Assembly: GCA_030538085.1 (NCBI GenBank)
Contig: JAUNUR010000017.1
Span: 1-51,536, forward strand
Source: Pseudomonadota bacterium
GTDB taxonomy: Bacteria; Pseudomonadota; Gammaproteobacteria; Burkholderiales; Burkholderiaceae_C
Length of the DNA stretch: 51,536 nt
Direction: 5' to 3'
Below, one piece after another: positions 44,853 to 51,536 of the stretch. The number at the start of each line of letters is the position of its first letter. Position 1 is the stretch's first letter. The position numbers and the translations under genes are program-made. Below the pieces are notes generated by a model that was not told where the DNA came from, made no database searches, and saw only the letters and a program-made list of their open reading frames with translations.

Positions 44853-45349
44853 GGGCTGGCAAGACAGAGCGAATGCCGTCGATTCTGGCACCAGCGCACC
44901 GCGAAGAATCCTCCATGCGCTCTCCAAGGGTGCGTGCTATAACCGCCGCACCTTACAAGGCCGGTTCGTTTGTTCCCTGTATTTGCCTTTTTCGCTGCCG
45001 CGTTGAACGCGCGCTCGGCCCAAGCGCCGCGCCGCGCGGCAGAACACCCTCGCCATCGTCACGCCACAGCGCTGGTGGCGTTTGGCGTGGGCGTGCACGC
45101 CCGGGTCTGCGGCCAGCCGCCCTCCCCGCCTCGCCCCACGTGGCCGCGCAGCAGGCCACCCGTGCATCAAGCGGCCGCGGAGCAGGCCATGCAAAGGCAG
45201 CCGTGGCCGGACCTGCGCCGGCCACTGGCTGCGTCCCCCTGGGGGGCTGAGGCCCGCGGCTCCAGGCCTGCCTGCGCAGGGCTGGACGGGCCGAAGAGCC
45301 GCCGCCTCTGGCGACGAGCACGTGGCGCGCCAGCGCCTCAGGGGGGGGC
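44853..45349. other. GC-rich intergenic stretch
   Basis: About 500 bp between the divergent alr and lplT genes with no supported gene. Short open frames run on both strands because of high GC, and none has a ribosome site or a recognisable domain. It must hold both promoters, but no clear hexamers were found. Confidence 0.5.
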
Positions 45350-46621
45350 ATGAAACGCGGCTTCTACACCATCATGGCCGCGCAGTTCTTCAGTTCGCTG
45401 GCCGACAACGCACTGTTCGTGGCGGCGGTGGAGTTGTTGCGCGCTTCCGGCACTCAGGAATGGCAGCGCGCCGCGCTGGTGCCGATGTTCGCGCTGTTCT
45501 ACGTGGTGCTGGCGCCATGGGTGGGCGCGTTCGCCGATGCGCGGCCCAAGGGGCAGGTCATGCTGGCCAGCAACACCATCAAGATCGCGGGCTGCCTGAT
45601 CATGCTGTTCGGCGGCCATCCGCTGCTGGCCTATGCGGTGGTGGGGCTGGGCGCGGCGGCTTATTCGCCCGCCAAGTACGGCATCCTGACCGAGCTGCTG
45701 CCACCCTCGCAGCTGGTGAAGGCCAACGGCTGGATCGAGGGACTGACCATCACCTCCATCATCCTGGGCGTGCTGCTGGGCGGACAGCTGGTGGGGCCAC
45801 GCATGTCCACTTATCTGCTGGCAATGAATTTGCCGGGCATCGACACCGCCCCCCAAGCCGCCATTGCCATGCTGACGCTGGTGTACGTGATCGCCGCGGC
45901 GATCAACGTGCGTATTCCGCACACCGGCGTCGAGATGCGGCCCCTGCCCGCGAACAAGATGACCCTGCTGCCGGACTTCTGGCGCTGCAACGCGCGCCTG
46001 TGGCGCGACAAGCTGGGCCAGATTTCGCTGGCCACCACCACGCTGTTCTGGGGCGTGTCGGGCAACATGCGCTACATCGTGCTGGCCTGGGCCTATGCCG
46101 CGCTGGGCTACGCCACCACCAAGGCCGCCGCGCTGGTGGGCGTGGTGGCCGTGGGCACGGCCGTGGGCGCGGTGATGGCATCGTCGCGCGTGCGGCTGGA
46201 TCGCGCCACCACCGTGATGCCCCTGGGCGTGCTGATGGGCGCGCTGGTGGTCGGCATGGTGTATGTCGACCGGCTGTGGATCGCCATTCCTTTTCTGGTG
46301 GTCATGGGCGGATTGGGCGGCTACATCGTGGTGCCGATGAACGCGCTGCTGCAGCACCGTGGTCACAACCTGATGGGCGCGGGCCGCTCGATCGCGGTGC
46401 AGAACTTCAATGAGCAGGCCTGCATCCTGGCGCTGGGGTTTCTGTACAGCGCGTCCACGGGCCTGGGGCTGTCGGCCTTCGGCGCCATCGCGCTGTTCGG
46501 CTCGGTGGTGATGCTGTCGATGGCGGCCATCCAATACTGGTACCGCCACAATCTGCGCCACCACACCGCCGAAATCAAGCAGTTGATGCGGGTGGCGCGC
46601 GGAAAAAATGCCCCTCCCTGA
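45350..46621 (+). CDS. lplT: Lysophospholipid transporter LplT (MFS)
   Basis: A 423-residue major facilitator protein that flips lysophospholipids into the inner leaflet for re-acylation. The N-terminus (MKRGFYTIMAAQFFSSLADN) and segments GAAAYSPAKYGILTELLPPS, ANGWIEGLTITSIILGVLLG and VPMNALLQHRGHNLMGAGRS are typical of LplT. About twelve hydrophobic helices fill the length. In enterobacteria lplT is followed by the acyltransferase gene aas; here the next gene is an EamA transporter, so aas is absent or elsewhere. The ATG at 45350 follows a GGGGGG-rich stretch that may act as ribosome site. Confidence 0.93.
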   Translation: MKRGFYTIMAAQFFSSLADNALFVAAVELLRASGTQEWQRAALVPMFALFYVVLAPWVGAFADARPKGQVMLASNTIKIAGCLIMLFGGHPLLAYAVVGLGAAAYSPAKYGILTELLPPSQLVKANGWIEGLTITSIILGVLLGGQLVGPRMSTYLLAMNLPGIDTAPQAAIAMLTLVYVIAAAINVRIPHTGVEMRPLPANKMTLLPDFWRCNARLWRDKLGQISLATTTLFWGVSGNMRYIVLAWAYAALGYATTKAAALVGVVAVGTAVGAVMASSRVRLDRATTVMPLGVLMGALVVGMVYVDRLWIAIPFLVVMGGLGGYIVVPMNALLQHRGHNLMGAGRSIAVQNFNEQACILALGFLYSASTGLGLSAFGAIALFGSVVMLSMAAIQYWYRHNLRHHTAEIKQLMRVARGKNAPP

Positions 46622-46643
46622 GAGACTGTCCTCAAACTCCGCG
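46621..46643. repeat. Solo end of the copy C-type palindromic repeat
   Basis: GAGACTGTCCTCAAACTCC just after the lplT stop codon matches the terminal repeat of copy C at 13004-13022 (complement strand) with one mismatch. The core and second end are absent, so this is a truncated copy or a shared end motif. Confidence 0.45.
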
Positions 46644-46746
46644 CGCAGCGCGCCATCCCCAAAAAGGAAACAACGCCAGTGGCCGGCGCGGGTACGGCCA
46701 CGGCGTTCGCTGGCTTGGCCTGCTTCGCGGCCATCTGACCGTTGAC

Positions 46747-46980
46747 CCTAGAAACGGCAGTTGACCGCTCGCTATCCTTGGGCAACCGGCATGAACACTG
46801 ACTTTCGCAGCTTCGATCACATTCACCTGTTGGGTGAGCGCGCTATGCACCCGATCGCACCGCGCTGGCCGCGCCATGCGGCGTTGCTCGTCCTTGCAGG
46901 CACGAGCCTGCCGCGTCCTCGCGTCTTGCCTGACACGCCCATCACGGCACGCTCGGGCGCATCCAACTGCCGTTTCTAGG
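46747..46980 (+). mobile_element. MITE-like element, copy 2
   Basis: A 234-bp second copy of the element at 37841-38073, same orientation, with the same 17-bp terminal inverted repeats and about ten internal differences. It is flanked by TTGAC on both sides, a possible 5-bp target duplication, and ends 36 bp before the start codon of the EamA transporter. Confidence 0.8.
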
Positions 46981-47016
46981 TTGACACTGGATACACCGCG
47001 AACCCGCACATTGACC

Positions 47017-47901
47017 ATGCCTTCCAGAGCCGCTCCTCCCTCCGCGTTGCCCGCGCTGGCCTTGCTGTTCAACGCCACGATATGGGGGTTGTCGTGGATC
47101 GCGTTCAAGGCGCTACACCGGCAGGGACTGCACCCACTGTGGAGCACGGTGCTGATCTATGCCGGCGGGCTGCTGGTGCTGCTGGCCTGGCAGCCGCGCA
47201 GCGTGCGCGGCTTTCTGGCCCACCCGTATCTGCTGGGGTTGGTGGCAGCGGCGGGGCTGACCAACGTAGGCTTCAACTGGGCGGTGACCGTGGGCGACGT
47301 GGTGCGTGTGACGCTGCTGTTCTATCTGATGCCGGTGTGGTCGGTCGGCCTGGCTTGGTGGCTGCTGAACGAGCGGCCCAGCCGCGCGGCGTTGGTGCGC
47401 CTGGCGCTGGCGCTGGGCGGGCTGGTGCTGGTGCTGCACCGGCCCGGCGCCGGCTGGCCGGTGCCCACGGGGGCGGCGGATTTTCTGGCGCTGATGGGCG
47501 GTTTCTGCTTTGCGCTGACCAACGCGCTGCTGCGCCGCTGGCGCGACACGCCGCACGAGGCGCGCGTGCTGGCCATGTTTAGCGGCGGCCTGGTGATGGC
47601 CGGCACGCTGGCGCTGGGCGGGGTGGCGGACACGCCGCTGCCGGCGCCGTCACTGAGCTGGCTGCCGTGGGCGCTGGCGCTGACACTGGGTTTCCTGGCC
47701 GGCAACATGGCCCTGCAGTATGGCGCCGCCCGTCTGCCAGCGCAGGTGACGGCCCTCATCATGCTGGCCGAGGTGGTGATCGCCGCCGCATCGGCCGTGC
47801 TGCTGGGTGCGGCCCAGCCCACGGCCTGGACCTGGGCCGGCGGCTCGCTGATCTTGCTGGCGGCCCTGCTGTCGATCTGGCCGCCGCGCCGCGCGGACTG
47901 A
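47017..47901 (+). CDS. DMT-superfamily (EamA) transporter
   Basis: A 294-residue inner-membrane protein with about ten hydrophobic helices in two EamA halves (ALLFNATIWGLSWIAFKALH opens the first; DFLALMGGFCFALTNALLRR opens the second). These proteins export or import metabolites such as amino acids; the substrate is unknown. The ATG at 47017 (MPSRAAPPSAL) is the first good start; the open frame upstream runs into the MITE-like element and is not coding. The promoter must lie in or next to that element. Confidence 0.9.
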   Translation: MPSRAAPPSALPALALLFNATIWGLSWIAFKALHRQGLHPLWSTVLIYAGGLLVLLAWQPRSVRGFLAHPYLLGLVAAAGLTNVGFNWAVTVGDVVRVTLLFYLMPVWSVGLAWWLLNERPSRAALVRLALALGGLVLVLHRPGAGWPVPTGAADFLALMGGFCFALTNALLRRWRDTPHEARVLAMFSGGLVMAGTLALGGVADTPLPAPSLSWLPWALALTLGFLAGNMALQYGAARLPAQVTALIMLAEVVIAAASAVLLGAAQPTAWTWAGGSLILLAALLSIWPPRRAD

Positions 47902-47919
47902 TGCGCATTGACTTTCAAC

Positions 47920-48202
47920 CTATTGAGCAACCCAACCCCGCCAGCAGGGCCGGTGTGCCTGAAGAAAATCAATGACTTACAAAACGTTTTCTTGAGAGGT
48001 TTTCAAAAATCACGACAGCGCGGGCTATCAGAAAAACCCTCTCACATCCCCTCGTCATTGCGGCGAAGGCCGCAATCCATGGGGCGTCACCTTGACACGG
48101 TGTTGACCCGCGGACACCGCGTGGATTGCGGCCTTCGCCGCAATGACGGGATGAGGTGATGGCATTACATCGGCTTGTCCTGAATTACGAAACCCTCAAT
48201 AG
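47920..48202 (+). repeat. Composite palindromic element E, copy 2
   Basis: A 283-bp element bounded by CTATTGAG and CTCAATAG. The ~75-bp side module (from GAGCAACCCAACCCCGCCAG to ACGTTTTCTTGAGAG) is on the left here, then the core with long inverted arms. In copy 1 the side module is on the right. The left part also matches 51490-51536. Confidence 0.8.
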
Positions 48203-48211
48203 GTTGAAAGG

Positions 48212-48309
48212 CCGTTGTGCGTTCACAGCGATGACCAATGACGAATGCGCCATTTGTCATTGAAGCGCAGCGAAGTCATTTGTCATTCGTCATTTTGAAA
48301 GCCAACGCC
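48212..48309 (+). repeat. Repeat G, copy 2
   Basis: Second copy of the repeat at 40330-40452, shorter by one or two GACGAAT units. It again follows an E element, here after 9 bp, and ends 20 bp before the stop codon of the leftward ddh gene. Confidence 0.75.
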
Positions 48310-48328
48310 GTCTTCCCCGAAAACCCGG

Positions 48329-49315
48329 TCACAGCGCCTCGGCGCGCAGCTGCTCGGCGCTCTTGGGCGAGAGCAGGCCGGGCGCCACGTCGAACACCGT
48401 CTTGGCGCCGTAATGACCCTGGGCGTGCAGGCGGTGCACGGCGCGCGCGTAGGCCACTAGCACGCTGGAGGTGAATTCGGGGTTGCTGCCCAGCTTGAGG
48501 CCGTACTCGATCACCTGCGCGTTCTCGGCGCTGGTGCTGCCGCTGCGGATGACGAAGCCGCCATGCGGCATGGCCCCGTGGTCGCGGCGCAGTTCCTCCG
48601 CGCTGATGAAGTTGACGGTGGTGTCGTACTCGTCGAAGTAATGCGGCATGGTGACGATGGCGCGCCGCACCGCGTCGGCGTCGGCGCCTTCTTGCAATAC
48701 CACGTAACAGTCGCGGCGATGTTTTTCGCGCGTGCTCAGTTGGGGGCGCTCGCCGCTGCGCACGCGCTCCACGGCGGCTTCCACCGGCAGCGTGTATTGC
48801 ACGCCGCCGGCCACGCCGGGCACGCGGCGAATGGCGTCGGAGTGGCCCTGGCTCAGGCCCTTGCCCCAGAAGGTGTAGGTGGCGCCTTCGGGCAGCAGGG
48901 CCTCGCCCAGCACGCGGTTGATGGAGAACATGCCCGGGTCCCAGCCGGCGGAGATCAGCGCGGTCTTCTGGTTGGCGCGGGCGGGTGCATCGACGGCGGC
49001 GAAGTATTCTGGAATGCGGGCGTGGGTGTCGAAGCTGTCCACGGTGTTGAACAGCGCGGCCAGTTGCGGGCCCTGCTCGGGCAGGTCGCTCTTGGAGCCG
49101 CCGCACAGGATCAGCACGTCGATCTGCCCGGCATGGCCGGCCAGATCGTCCATGCCAAGCACGGGCACGCCAGCCGTCAGGGGCTGCACTTGCGCGGGCG
49201 GGCGGCGGGTGTAGATGCCGACGAGTTGCATGTCGGGGTTGCGGGCGATGGCGGACTCGACGCCGCGGCCCAGGTTGCCGTGGCCGGCAATGGCGATGCG
49301 AATGGGGGAGGTCAT
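48329..49315 (-). CDS. ddh: meso-Diaminopimelate D-dehydrogenase
   Basis: NADPH-dependent enzyme that makes meso-diaminopimelate directly from tetrahydrodipicolinate, a short branch of lysine and peptidoglycan synthesis. The 328-residue product has the N-terminal nucleotide motif IAIAGHGNLGRGVESAI. Substrate-binding segments include GGSKSDLPEQGP, FNTVDSFDTHARIPEYF, ISAGWDPGMFSINRVLGEA and GKGLSQGHSDAIRRVPGV. These match the Corynebacterium-type family closely. The ATG is at 49315. It stands alone; whether the organism also keeps the succinylase route cannot be seen. Confidence 0.94.
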   Translation of the reverse strand: MTSPIRIAIAGHGNLGRGVESAIARNPDMQLVGIYTRRPPAQVQPLTAGVPVLGMDDLAGHAGQIDVLILCGGSKSDLPEQGPQLAALFNTVDSFDTHARIPEYFAAVDAPARANQKTALISAGWDPGMFSINRVLGEALLPEGATYTFWGKGLSQGHSDAIRRVPGVAGGVQYTLPVEAAVERVRSGERPQLSTREKHRRDCYVVLQEGADADAVRRAIVTMPHYFDEYDTTVNFISAEELRRDHGAMPHGGFVIRSGSTSAENAQVIEYGLKLGSNPEFTSSVLVAYARAVHRLHAQGHYGAKTVFDVAPGLLSPKSAEQLRAEAL

Positions 49316-49561
49316 GAGGGGCTCTGTTGCGTGGCCTGAGTGGCCGGTTCATCGCGCGCTGCGCGCGGGCGACCGGCGGAATTATGTCCGAGGGCAGGCA
49401 CTCCCCGAACACAAAAATGGTGACGGATCGCGCAGCGAAAGCGGCCAAAACAAGCGATCTCGAATTGGCGCCATCAGACGGTTCAATAAAGTGAGCGGCT
49501 GACGCTTGTCAATCAAGCGCCAAAGCGTGTTTTCAATGGCATGAATATTTCGCTAACCCCC
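49316..49561. other. Intergenic stretch between ddh and the glycosyltransferase gene
   Basis: About 245 bp without a gene. GACGCTTG-TCAAT-CAAGCG near 49502-49520 can form a short hairpin that might end the leftward glycosyltransferase transcript, but no T tract follows. The ddh promoter should lie here; no clear hexamers were found. Confidence 0.4.
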
Positions 49562-50827
49562 CTACTTCCCGGCCAACTGCATCGCCCAGTCCAGCATGCG
49601 CGGCAGGCACTGCGTTTTCAAATCGAACCGGGCCTGCATGTCGGCGCGCGCTGCCGCGCCCAGGCGCTCGCGCGTGGCGGGACTGGCCAGCAGCAGCGCG
49701 ATGGCCTTGACCAGGCGTTCGCGGTCGAAAAAGTCCACCAGATAGCCGGTCTGCGCGTGCGTCACGATCTCGCGCACCGCGCCCGTGTCGCTGGCCACCA
49801 CGGCGGCGCCGCAGCTCATGGCCTCCAGCAGGCTCCAACTGGGCACGAAGGGGTAGCTCAGGAACACGTGCACGGCGCTCACCTGCAGCAGGCGCGTGAA
49901 ATCGTCGCGCGGCAGACCCGGCACGAACAGCACGCGCGCCGCGTCCTCCGGCGGCAGTTGCGGCGCCACCTCGCTCCAGAAGCGTTCGCGCCAGGTGCGG
50001 CCCGTGGGCTCGCGGCTGCCGTAGCTGATGCCGTCGCCGCCCACCATCACCACATAGGCCTGCGGGCGGCGCGCCAGCAGATCGGGCAGCGCGCGCATGA
50101 ACACGTGGCAGCCGCGCACGGGCTCGAAGTTGCGGTTGACGAAGGTCACCACCTCGGCGCCGCGCGACAGCTCCCACGTCTCCTGGGCACCGGCGCCGTT
50201 GTGGCCGGTCACGCGCAGCGCGGCCTCGGCATCGGGCGCCAGCACGTCGGTGTCGATGCCTTCGTGCACCACCTCGATGCGCTCGCGAAACGGTGGCGGG
50301 TAGCCATCGGCCTGGTAACGCGTGGGCGACAGGCCGGCGCGCGCGCGGTCGAAATGCATGGCCTGCACCGCGTTCTTCATGCGCAGGCGGGCGGCGCGTG
50401 CCTCGGGCTGCTCCGGTTGATCGAACTCGGCGTCGAACCCCAGGTCCTGCCCCGTGATCTGGTGGAACAGCTCGCAATAAATGCCCAGCGGCGCGTTGGG
50501 CCAGACCTCGCCCATGAACAGGCTTTCGCCCCAGGCGGGGTGCGCCACGATGGCATCGGGCACGAAACCGCCCTGCCGCAGCTGCATGGCCGCGGCCAGC
50601 ACCGCCTCGGCGCGGATCGCCTTGGTTTCAATGTCGATCACCCACGGGTGGATGTTCGGCGTGCTGCCGCGCGCCGGCTGATAGCGCAGCACGCGCACGC
50701 CCTCCCAGCCGTCGGGCACCTGCGGCGTCATGGCCAGTGCCAGCACTTCGTGACCTTGTGCCGCCAAAGCGGGGGCCAGATGGCGCCACTGGCCCGGAAA
50801 GTTTTGATGAAGAAACAAAAATTTCAT
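49562..50827 (-). CDS. Glycosyltransferase family 4 protein
   Basis: A 421-residue GT-B fold glycosyltransferase. The N-terminal domain starts MKFLFLHQNFPGQWRHLAPA; the C-terminal nucleotide-sugar domain has VHEGIDTDVLAPD, FVNRNFEPVRGCHVFMRALP, VVMVGGDGISYG and the E-x7-E-type region FVPSWSLLEAMSCGAAVVAS. It probably adds a sugar to an envelope polysaccharide or lipid, but no polysaccharide cluster is visible. The ATG at 50827 fits the family; the open frame upstream overlaps the divergent gene region. It is divergent from the CAP-domain gene, 104 bp apart. Confidence 0.92.
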   Translation of the reverse strand: MKFLFLHQNFPGQWRHLAPALAAQGHEVLALAMTPQVPDGWEGVRVLRYQPARGSTPNIHPWVIDIETKAIRAEAVLAAAMQLRQGGFVPDAIVAHPAWGESLFMGEVWPNAPLGIYCELFHQITGQDLGFDAEFDQPEQPEARAARLRMKNAVQAMHFDRARAGLSPTRYQADGYPPPFRERIEVVHEGIDTDVLAPDAEAALRVTGHNGAGAQETWELSRGAEVVTFVNRNFEPVRGCHVFMRALPDLLARRPQAYVVMVGGDGISYGSREPTGRTWRERFWSEVAPQLPPEDAARVLFVPGLPRDDFTRLLQVSAVHVFLSYPFVPSWSLLEAMSCGAAVVASDTGAVREIVTHAQTGYLVDFFDRERLVKAIALLLASPATRERLGAAARADMQARFDLKTQCLPRMLDWAMQLAGK

Positions 50828-50931
50828 ATGCTTACTCTTGGATGATCCGGCATGCGGCCACGGCGTGGGAAGTTTGACACGCTGAAGTTGCGTGAAGGCA
50901 TATCGGTTTGGCGAAAGAAAGGAAGCTAACC

Positions 50932-51480
50932 ATGAACAGCAAACATCTGTACGCCGTCTTCGCACTGGCGCTGGCGGTAGCGGCCTGTGGCGGCGACGAC
51001 AAGAGCAGCGGCGGCGGTCAGGCCGAGACCATCTCGACAGGGCCGACAGCGCCCACCTCCGGTGGCGCGGGGCACGAGCAGGCGCTGGCCCTGGTCAATT
51101 CGGTGCGGGCACAGGCGCGCAAATGCGGAGACCAGACATTCGCCGCCGCCCCGCCGCTGGTCTGGAACCAGGTGCTGGCCCAGATCGCCCAGGCGCACTC
51201 GCAGGACATGGCCACGCACGATTACTTCAGCCACACCGGGCGCGATGGCAGCAGACCATCGCAGCGCGCGCAGGCAGCGGGCTACAACTCCACCTACATT
51301 GGCGAGAACATCAGCGCGGGCCGCGCCACGATGCAGGCCGCCATGGACGGCTGGCTGGCCAGCCCGGGGCACTGCGCCAACATCATGAACCCGGCGTACA
51401 AGGACTACGGTATCGGCGCTGGCAGCAGCAGGACGTCACGCTACGGCACGTACCACACGCAGGTGTTTGGCAGGCGCTGA
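50932..51480 (+). CDS. CAP/SCP-domain lipoprotein
   Basis: A 182-residue exported protein with a lipoprotein signal (MNSKHLYAVFALALAVAACG; lipobox Cys about residue 19) and a Gly/Ser-rich linker to about residue 45. A bacterial CAP domain follows (ALALVNSVRAQARKCGDQTF at its start, AQAHSQDMATHDYFSHTGRD, GENISAGRATMQAAMDGWLA and SPGHCANIMNPAYKDYGIGA). The conserved His and Glu of the CAP cavity (HDYFSH, GENIS, PGHCANIM) are present. The function of bacterial CAP proteins is mostly unknown. The ATG at 50932 has a GGAAG ribosome site. Confidence 0.92.
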   Translation: MNSKHLYAVFALALAVAACGGDDKSSGGGQAETISTGPTAPTSGGAGHEQALALVNSVRAQARKCGDQTFAAAPPLVWNQVLAQIAQAHSQDMATHDYFSHTGRDGSRPSQRAQAAGYNSTYIGENISAGRATMQAAMDGWLASPGHCANIMNPAYKDYGIGAGSSRTSRYGTYHTQVFGRR

Positions 51481-51489
51481 GTGCCGTTT

Positions 51490-51536
51490 CTATTGAGCAA
51501 CCCAACCCCGCCAGCAGGGCCGGTGTACCTGAAGAA
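51490..51536 (+). repeat. Composite element E, copy 3 (cut by window edge)
   Basis: CTATTGAGCAACCCAACCCC and the following bases match the left side module of element E2 at 47920 with one visible difference. The element starts 9 bp after the CAP gene stop codon and runs off the right edge. Confidence 0.75.

Noticed and set aside
44937-45194. 85-codon frame on the minus strand between alr and lplT
   Set aside because: Arg/Ala-rich, no ribosome site, no recognised family; GC-driven open frame. Kept as empty intergenic DNA.

Overview
The window looks like a piece of a high-GC betaproteobacterial chromosome (roughly two-thirds G+C by eye), most likely Burkholderiales and probably Comamonadaceae. 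Reasons: the rpsL-rpsG-fusA order, the HemB, bactofilin, STAS-MlaE, MarC, LplT and thioredoxin-like ferredoxin proteins, strong G/C at third codon positions, and abundant short palindromic repeats. The genus is not determined. I found no tRNA, rRNA, CRISPR array, prophage or intact insertion sequence.

Layout. 1-3300: the leftward str operon (rpsL, rpsG, fusA; fusA runs off the left edge), with an unusual repeat-plus-terminator structure between rpsG and fusA. 3321-6830: leftward D,D-carboxypeptidase, an alpha/beta hydrolase and a ferredoxin/VanZ pair. 6831-7506: a gene-free stretch with a well-formed small-RNA candidate (promoter, two hairpins, terminator) and a palindromic repeat. 7507-12841: hemB, a CorA-type transporter, a small exported protein divergent from a LysR regulator, a dienelactone hydrolase and a MaoC-type hydratase. 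13023-16699: a leftward four-gene lipid-transport cassette (STAS-MlaE permease, ATPase, MCE protein, lipoprotein). 16973-21601: bactofilin, a KAS III-like synthase, a zinc alcohol dehydrogenase and an aldehyde dehydrogenase.

22044-36273: the dominant feature, a two-gene unit with its own sigma70-like promoter. A small secreted protein is followed by a 4488-residue repeat adhesin of the BapA/LapA type: a prefix-like N-terminus, 17 Ig-like repeats, 6 and 4 repeats of two further types, assorted Ig/cadherin/VCBS-like domains, two related lectin-like modules, then RTX repeats and a type I secretion C-terminus. No type I secretion genes are in the window. Parts of the array are almost identical duplications.

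36549-51480: a second alcohol dehydrogenase bracketed by inverted repeats, MarC, an AIM24/TIGR00266 protein, a NorE/NorF-like pair, a substrate-binding protein, alanine racemase, LplT, an EamA transporter, meso-diaminopimelate dehydrogenase, a glycosyltransferase and a CAP-domain lipoprotein. Alr, Ddh, DacC and LplT all serve the cell envelope but are scattered, not one operon.

The intergenic spaces carry at least five families of short non-coding repeats: a ~165-bp palindromic family with compensatory stem changes, a ~234-bp MITE-like element, a ~282-bp composite element whose modules are rearranged between copies, a ~100-bp repeat that follows it, and an inverted pair around the alcohol dehydrogenase.
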